Below the pieces are notes generated by a model. It did not search any database and was not told the DNA's origin. It worked only from the letters and a program-made list of their open reading frames with translations. DNA of 64,000 nucleotides from JAURVT01 sp049059935. Its GTDB lineage: Bacteria > Actinomycetota > Actinomycetes > Propionibacteriales > Nocardioidaceae. Position numbers and translations under genes: made by a program. Positions 8,214 to 16,781 of this stretch are shown one piece after another. Positions within the stretch are counted from its first letter, which is position 1, and each line of letters starts with the position of its first letter. The stretch spans positions 1-64,000 of the forward strand of contig NZ_JBMGQR010000018.1 of the NCBI RefSeq assembly GCF_049059935.1. Reading direction: 5' to 3'.

Positions 8214-9245
8214 TCAGAACCGTGCGTGCTTGACGAGCCGCCGGTACTCGCGGAGCGACTTGGGGTTGTTCCGCAGGTGGCTGGGTCCGGGGCTGTTCCA
8301 GTAGCCCATGTAGACCACGTCGTTCCTGCGGGCGAACGCGATCATCTTGCGGATGTAGGCCGGGCTGTCGCCGGCGCCGCCCACCTTGCGCGCGGCGAGC
8401 CCCCACTCGGGGATGCTCAGCGGCTTGCGGTGCGCGCGGGCGAACCTCGCGAGGTCGTCCAGTCCGCCACGCTGGGTGCGCTGGAAGCGCCAGCGCTTGG
8501 GCTGACGACGGGGCTGGCCGGGGAGCACGCGGTCGTAGAAGTCGGCGCCGATGACGTCGACGGCCTTGTCGCCGGGGTACCAGTACTTCATCGGCAGGAC
8601 GGGCGAGCCGGCGGCGACCGTCAGGTCGAGGGTGAAGCTCGAGCCGGGCGTGGACTTGAGCGCCCTGGCCGCGCGCGCCCAGTACCTCGCCCACTGGCGC
8701 TGCTGCTTGCGCGTGGTGCCGGCGCGGTGCCGGAACCAGTCGCCGTTGCCCTCGTGCGCCAGGCGGATCACCGAGCCGCCGAGCCCGGCGGCGACGAGGT
8801 TGGCGCCGAGGCGCCGGAAGTGCGCGTCGTAGCGCCCCGTCGCGCCGAGCGCGCGCCAGTTCCTCGGCGCGCCGGCGGGGATCAGCGACTGCGCGATGAC
8901 GAGCTGCCGGCCGCGCTTGGCCTGCACCCACCGGTCCCAGCGGTACTTGGGGTCGTTGTGGACGATGAACCACGGGTCGCTGATGCCGCGCCAGCTGGTG
9001 GCGGCGTCGTTGAACACCAGCACGCAGCTGTACTCGCGCCGCACCATCGCCGACAGCTTGGGCACCTGGGTGACGTCGTGCGCCGCGTGGGTGCACATCC
9101 GGGGCGACGACGACGCCGCCCGCTGAGGTGCGGCGACGGGGGCGCCGGCGACGACTCCGGGCGTCACCGACACGGCCACGGCGAGCAGGGTCGTGACGAC
9201 GGCGGCACGCCGGGCGAGACGCGCGGACAGGCGAGGACGGGGCAC
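8214..9245 (-). CDS. Secreted GH26-like glycoside hydrolase
   Basis: 343 aa. A Sec signal peptide covers about residues 1-38. The chosen GTG at 9245 sits 7 nt after GAGGAG; a TTG at 9260 overlaps that site and is rejected. The body resembles family 26 (beta-mannanase-type) TIM barrels: RLAHEGNGDWF places the candidate acid/base at E165, and SIPEWGLA places the candidate nucleophile at E280. Tryptophans are frequent between them, as in sugar-binding clefts. The polysaccharide target cannot be read from sequence. It is a single gene without nearby sugar transport genes. Confidence 0.72.
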   Translation of the reverse strand: MPRPRLSARLARRAAVVTTLLAVAVSVTPGVVAGAPVAAPQRAASSSPRMCTHAAHDVTQVPKLSAMVRREYSCVLVFNDAATSWRGISDPWFIVHNDPKYRWDRWVQAKRGRQLVIAQSLIPAGAPRNWRALGATGRYDAHFRRLGANLVAAGLGGSVIRLAHEGNGDWFRHRAGTTRKQQRQWARYWARAARALKSTPGSSFTLDLTVAAGSPVLPMKYWYPGDKAVDVIGADFYDRVLPGQPRRQPKRWRFQRTQRGGLDDLARFARAHRKPLSIPEWGLAARKVGGAGDSPAYIRKMIAFARRNDVVYMGYWNSPGPSHLRNNPKSLREYRRLVKHARF

Positions 9246-9398
9246 GGGGGATCTCCTCAAGATTGACGAGACCCATCATGCTGCGGTGACGGCGGCGGCG
9301 GGAGGGTTTTGCGCGATCCGGGCGGAATTGTCAGTGCCCGGTCCCAGTGTTGCCACGTCGACGCCCGACGCGCGGGCGCCCCGCCCCCGGAGGCCCCG

Positions 9399-9824
9399 AT
9401 GACCCACACCGTCGCCGAGAAGATGGTGGTGCGGCCGGGCTGCCGGGCCCACCTCGTGGACGCACCCACCGACGTCGTCCGGTCGATGGGTCTGCCCGAC
9501 CTCGACCTGACCGACGAGCCGGACGGGGTCCTCGACCTCGCGCACCTGTTCGTCGTCACGCGGGCCGAGATGACCGTCGCGTTCCCGCGCCTGCGCGACC
9601 GCCTGGCACCCCGGGGCGCGCTCTGGGTGTCGTGGCCCAAGGGTCATCGGCTCGGCTCCGACCTCGGGTTGCCGGCCGTCATCGAGATCGGCTACGACCA
9701 CGGCCTCGTCGAGAGCACGTGCCTGCGGGTCGACGACACGTGGGCGGGCCTGAAGTTCACCCGCCCACGGCCCGGAAGGACGTACCGCAACAGCTACGGA
9801 CGCCTGCCGGGGCCCTCGGACTAG
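9399..9824 (+). CDS. DUF3052-type small protein
   Basis: 141 aa. GGAGG lies 6 nt before the ATG at 9399; a more upstream start at 9309 has no such site. The sequence (DLAHLFVVTRAEM, ALWVSWPKG, DDTWAGLKF) matches a conserved actinobacterial family of unknown function, DUF3052. The stop overlaps the stop of the convergent hemerythrin gene by 4 bp. Confidence 0.8.
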   Translation: MTHTVAEKMVVRPGCRAHLVDAPTDVVRSMGLPDLDLTDEPDGVLDLAHLFVVTRAEMTVAFPRLRDRLAPRGALWVSWPKGHRLGSDLGLPAVIEIGYDHGLVESTCLRVDDTWAGLKFTRPRPGRTYRNSYGRLPGPSD

Positions 9825-10333
9825 GAGTGCTGCTCGATGTACTCCTGCGGGTCCTTGTCGACGCGCTTGACGCCCGTGACGTGCGCGGCCTGGAAGGCGA
9901 CGAACTCGACCGCGAGGCGGTGGCGCTCCTCGAGCGAGACGTTCTCGCGGAAGTCGGTGAGTCCCTCGCGCTCCTCCTCGGCGAGGTGGTCGCCGTTGGC
10001 CTCATTGGCCTTGGCCACGGCCTCGAACCAGGCGTCCGAGCCGACCTCGTGGTCGCCGACCGCGGCCACGGCGTCACGGATGTCGTTGTGGTCGCCGATC
10101 GCGTCGTCGGTCTCGGCCTCGGGGGAGTCGGTGCCGCCCGCACCCTCGCCCTTCTTCAGCAGCACGGGGTAGAACAGCTGCTCCTCGGCCTCGGCGTGCG
10201 AGTCCAGCAGCGCCTCGAGCCGGCCCCACACCGCGCTGAGTGCGTCGGTGTTGCCGGCGTCGATCTGCTCGATGACCGAGAAGAGCTTCCGCTGCTCGGC
10301 GTGGTCGTCCAGGATCTCCTGCGTGATGTCCAT
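9821..10333 (-). CDS. Hemerythrin-like (HHE) domain protein
   Basis: 170 aa. Histidine and carboxylate positions in helical context (DDHAEQRKLF at about 9-18, DSHAEAEEQLFYP at about 44-56, IGDHNDIR at about 80, NGDHLAEEE at about 113) match the di-iron HHE family used in oxygen or NO sensing and iron handling. A -10 box TAGCCT lies 7 nt before the ATG and there is no Shine-Dalgarno, so a leaderless transcript is likely. Confidence 0.88.
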   Translation of the reverse strand: MDITQEILDDHAEQRKLFSVIEQIDAGNTDALSAVWGRLEALLDSHAEAEEQLFYPVLLKKGEGAGGTDSPEAETDDAIGDHNDIRDAVAAVGDHEVGSDAWFEAVAKANEANGDHLAEEEREGLTDFRENVSLEERHRLAVEFVAFQAAHVTGVKRVDKDPQEYIEQHS

Positions 10334-10405
10334 GGCAGGCAGGCTAGGACGGGCCGCCGACGCCCGCCGGTCGTGAGCCCAGGCTCACCTGAGCATGATG
10401 GGGCG

Positions 10406-10870
10406 GTGACCGACGACCCCACCGCCCGGGCCCGCGCCGACGCCGCCGAGCGCGGCCTGGAGATCGAGGTGCGCGAACGTCCTCCCGCGCGCAGCCTGGC
10501 CGAGGCCGCCGCCGGCCTCGGCGTCGAGCAGGCGGCGCTCGTCAAGACGCTCGTGGTGCGCCGCGGCGACGACGACCACCTGTTCGTCCTCGTTCCGGGC
10601 GACCGGACGATCTCGTGGCCGCGCCTGCGCGAGGCCGTCGGCGCCAACCGGCTCTCGATGCCCGACGCGTCGGTGGCCCGCGCGGCCACCGGGTACGAGC
10701 GCGGCACCATCACGCCGCTCGGCAGCACGACGGCCTGGCCGGTGTACGCCGACTCCCGCATCGGCGGGCGCATCGCGCTCGGCTCGGGCAGCCACGGGCA
10801 CGGCGTCCTGGTGGACGCCGCCGCGCTGCTGACGGCGCTCGACGCGACCGTCGTCGACCTCTCGGACTGA
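10406..10870 (+). CDS. YbaK/ProX-type aminoacyl-tRNA deacylase
   Basis: 154 aa starting at the GTG at 10406 (the ATGs just upstream are out of frame). The YbaK fold hydrolyses mischarged aminoacyl-tRNA. The family lysine is in ALVKTLVVRR (about residue 47), and GxxxPLG-like (GTITPLG) and GSGSHGHGVLVD motifs are present. Which tRNA is edited (Cys-tRNA-Pro, Ala-tRNA-Pro or other) cannot be read. The gene lies 72 bp from the divergent hemerythrin start. Confidence 0.88.
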   Translation: MTDDPTARARADAAERGLEIEVRERPPARSLAEAAAGLGVEQAALVKTLVVRRGDDDHLFVLVPGDRTISWPRLREAVGANRLSMPDASVARAATGYERGTITPLGSTTAWPVYADSRIGGRIALGSGSHGHGVLVDAAALLTALDATVVDLSD

Positions 10871-10966
10871 CCTCGGCACCCCGGTCAGGCAAGCCTCTCC
10901 AGGCTTCTCAAGACCGGTTTCCCGTCGCATGGTGGTGCCACGGAGCATCGACCACCGGGAGCCACC

Positions 10967-11257
10967 ATGACCATGACCAGCCTTCCCATCGTCAGCACCT
11001 GCAGCGTCGCGGGGTGCTCGTACAACCACGACGACGACTGCCACGCCGGTGCGATCACCGTCACCGGCTCGTCCGCGGCCTGCGGCACGTTCGTCGACAC
11101 CGCCGACAAGGGCGGCACCGCGTCGGCCGAGGCGCACGTCGGCGCGTGCCACCGCACCGAGTGCGTGCACAACGACCAGCTCGAGTGCGGCGCCGAGAAC
11201 GTCCGGGTGGGCGCGGGCGCCGACGTCGCCGACTGCCTGACGTTCAGCGCCGCCTGA
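10967..11257 (+). CDS. Cysteine-rich DUF1540-type protein
   Basis: 96 aa with two repeats of a C-x4-C ... C-x-A-G pattern (TCSVAGCSYNHDDDCHAGAI and CHRTECVHNDQLECGAENV), the DUF1540 signature thought to bind metal. A GGGAG site precedes the ATG by 5 nt; an alternative ATG is at 10973. It precedes the DsbA-like thiol protein gene and follows YbaK in the same direction. Confidence 0.8.
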   Translation: MTMTSLPIVSTCSVAGCSYNHDDDCHAGAITVTGSSAACGTFVDTADKGGTASAEAHVGACHRTECVHNDQLECGAENVRVGAGADVADCLTFSAA

Positions 11258-11285
11258 GGCTCCGGGCCCGGCCTAGGCTGGGTGC

Positions 11286-11858
11286 ATGAGCGACACGGAA
11301 ACCCAGAGCCCCGAGCCGGTCGACCTCGTGCCGGAGGGCGACTCCCGGCACGTCCTGGGCAACCCGGACGCGCCGGTCACGATCGTGGAGTTCGGCGACT
11401 ACGAGTGCCCGTACTGCGGGGCGGCGGCGCCCGTCCTGCACCGGCTGGTCGACGAGTCCGACGGCCACGTGCAGCTGGTGTTCCGTCACCTGCCGCTCTT
11501 CCAGCGCCACCCCTACGCGCTCACCGCGGCCCTGGCGGCGGAGGCGGCGGGCGAGCATGGGCTGTTCTGGCCGCTGCACCGTCAGATGTTCGCCCACCAG
11601 GACCGGCTGACCGACGAGGACCTCGTCGCGTATGGCACCGAGCTCGGCATCGACGGCACCTCGCTGGTCGGCGACGAGCCGCAACGGTTCGGCGAGGTCG
11701 TCGAGGACGACTACGCCGCGGCGGTCGCGCTCGGCGTGCGCGGCACGCCGGGGGTCTTCGTCGACGGCCGCCCGTACCAGGGGCGGCTCGAGCTGCGCGA
11801 CCTGCGCGCGGCCGTCGGCCTGTCAGCCCGTGGGGGCTCTCCACGGTCGGGGCGGTAG
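11286..11858 (+). CDS. DsbA-like thioredoxin-fold protein (cytoplasmic)
   Basis: 190 aa. The thioredoxin-fold redox motif C41-P-Y-C44 sits in EFGDYECPYCG, and the cis-proline region is RGTPGVFV. No signal peptide is seen, so it should act in the cytoplasm. A -10 TAGGCT lies 6 nt before the ATG with no Shine-Dalgarno (leaderless type). The last 36 bp overlap the 3' end of nhaA on the other strand. In some actinobacteria I recall this domain being fused to NhaA, which fits the adjacency; here the two are separate and convergent. Confidence 0.85.
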   Translation: MSDTETQSPEPVDLVPEGDSRHVLGNPDAPVTIVEFGDYECPYCGAAAPVLHRLVDESDGHVQLVFRHLPLFQRHPYALTAALAAEAAGEHGLFWPLHRQMFAHQDRLTDEDLVAYGTELGIDGTSLVGDEPQRFGEVVEDDYAAAVALGVRGTPGVFVDGRPYQGRLELRDLRAAVGLSARGGSPRSGR

Positions 11859-13214
11859 CTCCGGCCACCGCATCCCGTCGCCGTCGGGCGTGCACATCGG
11901 CAGCCGCTCGCCGAGCGTCCGCAGCAGCACCGAGCCGAGCACGGCGGCCAGCAGCGAGCCGGTGAGGATGCCGATCTTGGCCTGGTCGCGCAGCGCGGCG
12001 TCGTCGAACGCGAGCTCGGCGATGAACAACGAGATCGTGAAGCCGATGCCGGCCAGCACCGCGCCGCCCATCAGGTGGCCGTAGCGCACGCGCCCGGGCA
12101 GGTCGCCCAGGCCCGAGCGCAGGGCGACGGCCGAGAAGACGCTGATGCCCACCGCGTTGCCCAGGACGAGGGCCACGGCGATGCCGATGGTGATCGACGA
12201 CGTCGCCGCGGCCGCGAGCGTCGGGCCGTCGAGGTGCACGCCGGCGTTGGCCAGGCCGAACAGCGGCACGACGACGAACGCGCTCACGGGGTGCAGCGCG
12301 TACTGCATGCGGCCGTTGGTCGAGATCGTCGCGCGCGCGGCCGAGATCGTCAGCTGCGCGCGGTCGGGGGCGGCGCGCTCCTGCAGGGCGTTGACGTAGA
12401 ACGTCATCCGGTCGCGCTGCTTCTTGTCGATCAGGGCCGCGGGCACCGCGAGCCCGATGACCACGCCGGCGATCGTCGCGTGGACGCCCGACTCGTGCAC
12501 CGCGAGCCACAGGCCCAGGCCGACGATCGCGTACGGCGTCACCTGCCAGACCCCGGCGCGGCGCATGAGGACCAGCAGCGCGGCGAGCACCACGGCGATG
12601 GTCAGTGCCCCGAGCTGGAGCCCGTCGTTGTAGAACACCGCCATGACGGCGATCGCGCCGATGTCGTCGACGATGGCGAGCGTCAGCAGGAACAGGCGCA
12701 GGTGGTCGGGGCAGCGTGGGCCGAACAGTGCGAGCACGCCGAGCAGGAACGCGGTGTCGGTCGACATCGCCATGCCCCACCCGGCCGCCTCGGGGCCGCT
12801 GGGGTTGAAGGCCAGGTAGATGAGCGCGGGCAGCAGCATGCCGCCGACGGCACCCAGCGCGGGGACGGCCACCGTCCGCGGGTTGCGCAGGTCGCCCACC
12901 CAGACCTCGCGGCTGATCTCCAGCCCGACGACCAGGAAGAAGATCGCCATCAGGGCGTCGTTGACCCAGTGCCGCAGGCTCAGGTCGAGGGCGACGTCAC
13001 CGATCCCGAGGCCCGCGTGGGTGCCCCAGACCTGCTCGTAGGTCTCCCACCACGGGGAGTTGGCCCACAGCAGCGCCAGCACCGTGGCGCCCAGCAGCAG
13101 CACCGCGCCGCCGGACTCGGTGGCCATGAACCGCCGGACGGCGGGCGCCGCGACGGGCAGCCTGACCCGCGTCTCGGGGCCGGGCCGCGTGGGCAGGCTG
13201 GAGGGCTCGTTCAC
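11823..13214 (-). CDS. nhaA: Na+/H+ antiporter NhaA
   Basis: 463 aa integral membrane protein with about 12 hydrophobic helices. NhaA hallmarks are visible: WVNDALMAIFFLVVGLEI, MSTDTAFLLG, LTLAIVDDIGAIAVMAVFY (the paired Asp that carry Na+/H+) and AGIGFTISLFIAELAF. It expels Na+ in exchange for protons across the cytoplasmic membrane. The GTG at 13214 is chosen; the ribosome site is weak and the start may lie elsewhere within about 30 codons. The 3' end overlaps the DsbA-like gene. Repeat copy 1 lies upstream. Confidence 0.92.
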   Translation of the reverse strand: MNEPSSLPTRPGPETRVRLPVAAPAVRRFMATESGGAVLLLGATVLALLWANSPWWETYEQVWGTHAGLGIGDVALDLSLRHWVNDALMAIFFLVVGLEISREVWVGDLRNPRTVAVPALGAVGGMLLPALIYLAFNPSGPEAAGWGMAMSTDTAFLLGVLALFGPRCPDHLRLFLLTLAIVDDIGAIAVMAVFYNDGLQLGALTIAVVLAALLVLMRRAGVWQVTPYAIVGLGLWLAVHESGVHATIAGVVIGLAVPAALIDKKQRDRMTFYVNALQERAAPDRAQLTISAARATISTNGRMQYALHPVSAFVVVPLFGLANAGVHLDGPTLAAAATSSITIGIAVALVLGNAVGISVFSAVALRSGLGDLPGRVRYGHLMGGAVLAGIGFTISLFIAELAFDDAALRDQAKIGILTGSLLAAVLGSVLLRTLGERLPMCTPDGDGMRWPELPPRPWRAPTG

Positions 13215-13339
13215 GTGGGGGTGGAACCCGTCGGGGTGCCCGTGTGTTCCGGACGGCGCGCGTCGGCCGTCGTCGGGACCAGGTGGGGGAGGACGTGCAC
13301 GCCCCCGATCCTGCACCCGTCGGGGCCGTCGTGGAACGC

Positions 13340-13417
13340 CGAGTGGCGCAGAACCCGTCCCGAGTGGCGCAAGATCGGGCCGGATCGCGCGTGTCGACCC
13401 CGATCTTGCGCCACTCG
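13340..13417. repeat. 78-bp intergenic palindromic element, copy 1
   Basis: The unit CGAGTGGCGCA occurs at 13340 and 13361, and its inverse at 13407. The middle and last units extend into a perfect 19-bp inverted repeat (13361-13379 with 13399-13417) around a 19-nt loop. The same element, with the same 21- and 46-bp spacings, is at 41489 and 58406. This copy lies between the acyl-CoA dehydrogenase stop and the nhaA start, both minus strand. Confidence 0.9.
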
Positions 13418-13444
13418 GCGGGAGGGGCGGGGGAGGGGAGGGGG

Positions 13445-14629
13445 CTAGACGAAGGCCTGCTCGCCGGTGATGGCGCGGCCGACGATCAGGGCGTTGATCT
13501 CGCGGGTGCCCTCGTAGGAGTACAGCGCTTCGGCGTCGGCGAAGAAGCGGGCGATGCCGTGGTCGACGACGATGCCGTTGCCGCCGAACAGCTCGCGTCC
13601 CCAGGCGACGGTCTCGCGCAGCCGCGTCGTGGTGAACGACTTGGCCAGCGCCGCCTGCTCGTCGGTGAGTTCACCGGCCTCCTGCAGCTGCGCCACGCGC
13701 ACCGTCATGCCGAGCGAGGCGGTGACGTTGCCGAGCATGTTGGCCAGGTGCGCCTGGATCAGCTGGAAGTGCGCGATGGGGTGGCCGAACTGCTCGCGCT
13801 CGACGGCGTAGGCGCGTGCCAGCTCGTACGCGCCCATCTGCGCGCCGACCGCCGACCACGACACCCCGCCGCGCGTCTCCTGCAGCACCTTGTTGGTGTC
13901 GGCGAAGGAGTTGGCGTGCTCGAGCTTGGCCTCGGCGGGCACCCGGCAGTCCTCCAGGACGATGTCGGCGTTCTGCACCGTGCGCAGCGAGATCTTGTTC
14001 TCGATCTTGGTGGCGGTGAAGCCGGGGGTGTCGCCGTCGACGACGAAGCCCTTGACCTCGCCGTCGGCCTCGTCCTTGGCCCAGATGATCGTGTGGTCGG
14101 CGAACGTCGCGTTGCCGATCCAGCGCTTGGCGCCGTTGAGCACCCAGCCGTCGCCGTCCTGACGGGCGGTGGTGGTCAGGCCGCCCGCGACGTCGGAGCC
14201 GCCGCTGGGCTCGGTGAGGCCGAACGCGCCGATCTTCTCCATCCGGCGCATGGCCGGCAGGTAGCGGTCCTGCTGCTCGACCGAGCCGAGCACCGAGATG
14301 GTGCCCATGGCGAGGGAGTTGTGCACGCCGTAGAACGTGGCGATCGAGGCGTCGACGCGCGCCAGCTCGGCACCGATGAACCCGGTGAGCAGCGGTCGCG
14401 CGGCGGGGGTGTCGTCGTCGGGGAACGCGATGCCGATGATGCCGAGGTCGGCGATGCCGGGGACCAGGTCGTGCGGGAACTCCGCGTCCATCCAGGCCTG
14501 GTTGGCGATCGGCTGGACCTTGTCCTCCATGAACGCCCGGACCTTGAGGACGGTGTCGGCCTCGTCGTCGGTCAGCAGCGACTCGTAGCCGAAGAAGTCG
14601 GACTCGAGCACGGTCTTGTCGGTCGCCAT
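13445..14629 (-). CDS. Acyl-CoA dehydrogenase, glutaryl-CoA dehydrogenase-like
   Basis: 394 aa FAD enzyme. AGGAG lies 6 nt before the ATG at 14629. It has the family FAD-binding stretch GAFGLTEPSGGSD and NGAKRWIGNA. The C-terminal SYEGTREINALIVGRAITG carries the catalytic Glu and closely resembles glutaryl-CoA dehydrogenase (lysine/tryptophan catabolism). A different short or branched acyl substrate cannot be excluded. No electron-transfer flavoprotein genes are adjacent. Confidence 0.88.
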   Translation of the reverse strand: MATDKTVLESDFFGYESLLTDDEADTVLKVRAFMEDKVQPIANQAWMDAEFPHDLVPGIADLGIIGIAFPDDDTPAARPLLTGFIGAELARVDASIATFYGVHNSLAMGTISVLGSVEQQDRYLPAMRRMEKIGAFGLTEPSGGSDVAGGLTTTARQDGDGWVLNGAKRWIGNATFADHTIIWAKDEADGEVKGFVVDGDTPGFTATKIENKISLRTVQNADIVLEDCRVPAEAKLEHANSFADTNKVLQETRGGVSWSAVGAQMGAYELARAYAVEREQFGHPIAHFQLIQAHLANMLGNVTASLGMTVRVAQLQEAGELTDEQAALAKSFTTTRLRETVAWGRELFGGNGIVVDHGIARFFADAEALYSYEGTREINALIVGRAITGEQAFV

Positions 14630-14690
14630 GGTGGCTCCTGTCGTCGGCGTCCCCACACCGTAGGACGCGCGGCGCGACCCCGCAGGTGGC

Positions 14691-15026
14691 CTACCGCTGC
14701 CAGATGTGACGGCCAGAGCGCTCGGACCAGCGCTCGAAGACCACGGTGGCGAACGGCGGGATGCTCGCCGCGAGCGCCGCCAGGAGCACGAGCGGAGACC
14801 AGCGGAACGTGCGCCAGCACAGCAGGGCCACCACGACGTAGAGCACGAACATGGCGCCGTGGATCGGGCCCATCACCTCCACGCCGCGCTCGGTGGTGCC
14901 GGCGATCCACTTGAAGTACATCCCCACGAGCAGGCCCGCCCAGGAGGCGGCCTCGGCGAAGGCGACCACCGCGAAGGCACGGCGCAGAGGGGTGTGGACG
15001 GAAGTCAGGGGCTCGGTCTGGCTCAC
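14691..15026 (-). CDS. DUF3817 small membrane protein
   Basis: 111 aa with three hydrophobic helices and the family signature (FAEAASWAGLLVGMYFKWI, MGPIHGAMFVLYV). The GTG at 15026 begins MSQTEPLTSVHTPLRR. Function unknown. The gene is divergent from the ACT-domain gene (87-bp gap). Confidence 0.85.
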   Translation of the reverse strand: MSQTEPLTSVHTPLRRAFAVVAFAEAASWAGLLVGMYFKWIAGTTERGVEVMGPIHGAMFVLYVVVALLCWRTFRWSPLVLLAALAASIPPFATVVFERWSERSGRHIWQR

Positions 15027-15113
15027 GCCACGAGCCTGCCAGACCGGGCCCAGCGGTCCACCATGCGGGAGGTGTGACCTCGCCCGAAACGTCGGGCTGG
15101 GAGCATGGGGCCC

Positions 15114-15755
15114 ATGGCGTTCCTGCTGCGGGTGGAGCTGCCCGACGTCCCCGGGTCGTTGGGCGCCCTCGCGACGGCGCTCGGCTCCGCGGGTGCCGAC
15201 ATCGAGGCGATCGAGATCATCGAGCACCGCGGCGACGGCAAGGCCGTCGACGACGTGCTCCTCGAGCTGCCCCCCAGCGTCATGCCCGACGCCCTGGTCA
15301 CCGCCTGCCACAAGCTCGACGGCGTGCGCGTGCAGTGGGTGTCCCGCTACAACGCCGGCGCCAACCTGACGATGGACCTCGAGACCGTCGAGGCGTTCAC
15401 CAACGACCCGTCCCGGGCGCTCGAGAGCCTGGTGGATCTCGTGCCCGCGACGTTCCGCGCCGACTGGGCCATGTCGCTGCGGGCCGAGCCCGACGGCGAC
15501 GTCGCGCTGGTGCGGGCCACCGACACCGCGCCGCAGCTGGTGGCCGAGTGCGCCGAGTGGCTGACGATCTCCAGGGCGACCCTGCTGCCGGGCGTCCCGG
15601 CGTGGGAGTCGACGGTGCTCGCGGGCGCCCGCGTCCCGGGTCGCGACATGGTCATCGTGCTGGGCCGGCACGGCGGGCCCGAGGTGCTGGGCTCGGAGCT
15701 CGCGCGCCTGGATCACCTGACGGCGCTCGCGGCGTCCGTCAGCGCGTCGGCCTGA
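15114..15755 (+). CDS. ACT-domain protein
   Basis: 213 aa. The N-terminal ACT fold is clear (LLRVELPDVPGSLGALATALGSAGADIEAIEII), so it probably binds a small ligand such as an amino acid. The remainder lacks a recognisable catalytic domain and looks like a second regulatory region. The ATG at 15114 is 10 nt from GGGAG, while the ATG at 15105 would be too close. No biosynthetic gene is adjacent. Confidence 0.82.
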   Translation: MAFLLRVELPDVPGSLGALATALGSAGADIEAIEIIEHRGDGKAVDDVLLELPPSVMPDALVTACHKLDGVRVQWVSRYNAGANLTMDLETVEAFTNDPSRALESLVDLVPATFRADWAMSLRAEPDGDVALVRATDTAPQLVAECAEWLTISRATLLPGVPAWESTVLAGARVPGRDMVIVLGRHGGPEVLGSELARLDHLTALAASVSASA

Positions 15756-15765
15756 CGCCCGCCGG

Positions 15766-16656
15766 CTAGGCGCGCGACTTCCGCTGCGTCACCGGGATGT
15801 GCTTGGAGTGCGCGCGGCCGAGGGCGTCGACCTCGCGCTCCATCTGCGGCACGGTGCGGCCCGCGATGCGGCGCACGATCGGGTCGAGCAGACCCGACGT
15901 CAGCAGCTGGCGGGTGACGTTGGAGACGCGCACCTCGCGCGGCACGTAGACGCGACGGGCGCGTCGTCCCATGCCGTCGCTGATGAGCCGGATGCAGGTG
16001 GGCAGGTCGGTGGTGCCGTTGGCCGGCCACGGCAGCTTCGTGCGGACGTCGCGGAACGACGGCAGGTCGGCCTCGGCGCCGCGGACGATGTCGGTGTCGA
16101 CCCAGGACGGGTGGCACACGCCGACGCCGACGCCGAGGTGCGAGACCTCCTGGCGGCAGGCGAAGGCCAGGGCCTCGGCGCCGGCCTTGCTCGCGTTGTA
16201 GACCGCGAGGCCGGCCAGCGGGGTGAACGCGGCCTGCGAGGAGACGACCAGCGCGTACCCGCCGGAGCGCACCAGGTGCGGGATCGTGGCGTGCAGCGTG
16301 CGGTACACGCCGTTGAGGTTGACGTCGACGACGCGCTCCCAGTCGTCCTCGGCGATCTGACGGACGGTGCCGTAGGCCGAGATGCCGGCGTTGGCGAGCA
16401 CCAGGTCGATGCCGCCGAAGTGCTCGGCGGCGGCGTCGACGGCCTCGGTGAGCTGCTCGCCGTCGCGGACGTCGGCCTCCCACCAGGCGGCGCGGTCGGC
16501 ACCGATGTCGGCGACCACCTTGGCCAGCTCGTCGGGCTCGAGGCCGAGCAGCGCCACGCGGGCGCCACGGTCGGCGAGCTCACGGGCGACGCCCGCGCCG
16601 ATGCCTCGGGCGGCACCGGTGACGAGGGCGACCTTGCCGGTCAGGTTCTGGGTCAT
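15766..16656 (-). CDS. Short-chain dehydrogenase/reductase under palindromic operator
   Basis: 296 aa SDR with TGAARGIG at about residues 13-20, NAG at about 91 and the Y-N-A-S-K active site (LAVYNASKAG). A C-terminal extension of about 50 residues is very basic. A perfect 17-bp palindrome ends 7 nt before the ATG and overlaps the probable -10 box (TATCTT), so repression by a TetR-type protein is likely. Substrate unknown; such SDRs are often tied to lipid or steroid metabolism. Confidence 0.87.
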   Translation of the reverse strand: MTQNLTGKVALVTGAARGIGAGVARELADRGARVALLGLEPDELAKVVADIGADRAAWWEADVRDGEQLTEAVDAAAEHFGGIDLVLANAGISAYGTVRQIAEDDWERVVDVNLNGVYRTLHATIPHLVRSGGYALVVSSQAAFTPLAGLAVYNASKAGAEALAFACRQEVSHLGVGVGVCHPSWVDTDIVRGAEADLPSFRDVRTKLPWPANGTTDLPTCIRLISDGMGRRARRVYVPREVRVSNVTRQLLTSGLLDPIVRRIAGRTVPQMEREVDALGRAHSKHIPVTQRKSRA

Positions 16657-16663
16657 GGATTCA

Positions 16664-16680
16664 AGATACCGTCGGTATCT
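16664..16680 (-). promoter_or_regulatory. Perfect 17-bp palindrome, TetR-type operator candidate
   Basis: AGATACCGTCGGTATCT is a perfect palindrome around a single central base (arms of 8). On the minus strand its downstream arm overlaps the candidate -10 box (TATCTT), 8 nt before the SDR ATG, so a bound dimer would block RNA polymerase. No TetR gene is adjacent; the only TetR gene in the window is at 53592. Confidence 0.6.
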
Positions 16681-16695
16681 GAAATCCGCCACCCC

Positions 16696-16780
16696 CGCGA
16701 TCCGCCGATCCGCGTCTACCGGTCCGTCGGTTCGCGCGACGTCGATCGACGGACCGATGCGCGCGGATCGGCGGATCGCG
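16696..16780 (-). terminator. Large nested hairpin downstream of nfo
   Basis: Perfect 19-bp arms (16696-16714 and 16762-16780), with a second 9-bp inverted repeat inside (GGTCCGTCG at 16721, CGACGGACC at 16747). It begins directly after the nfo stop and isolates nfo from the downstream SDR gene. Confidence 0.75.
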
Positions 16781-16781
16781 G

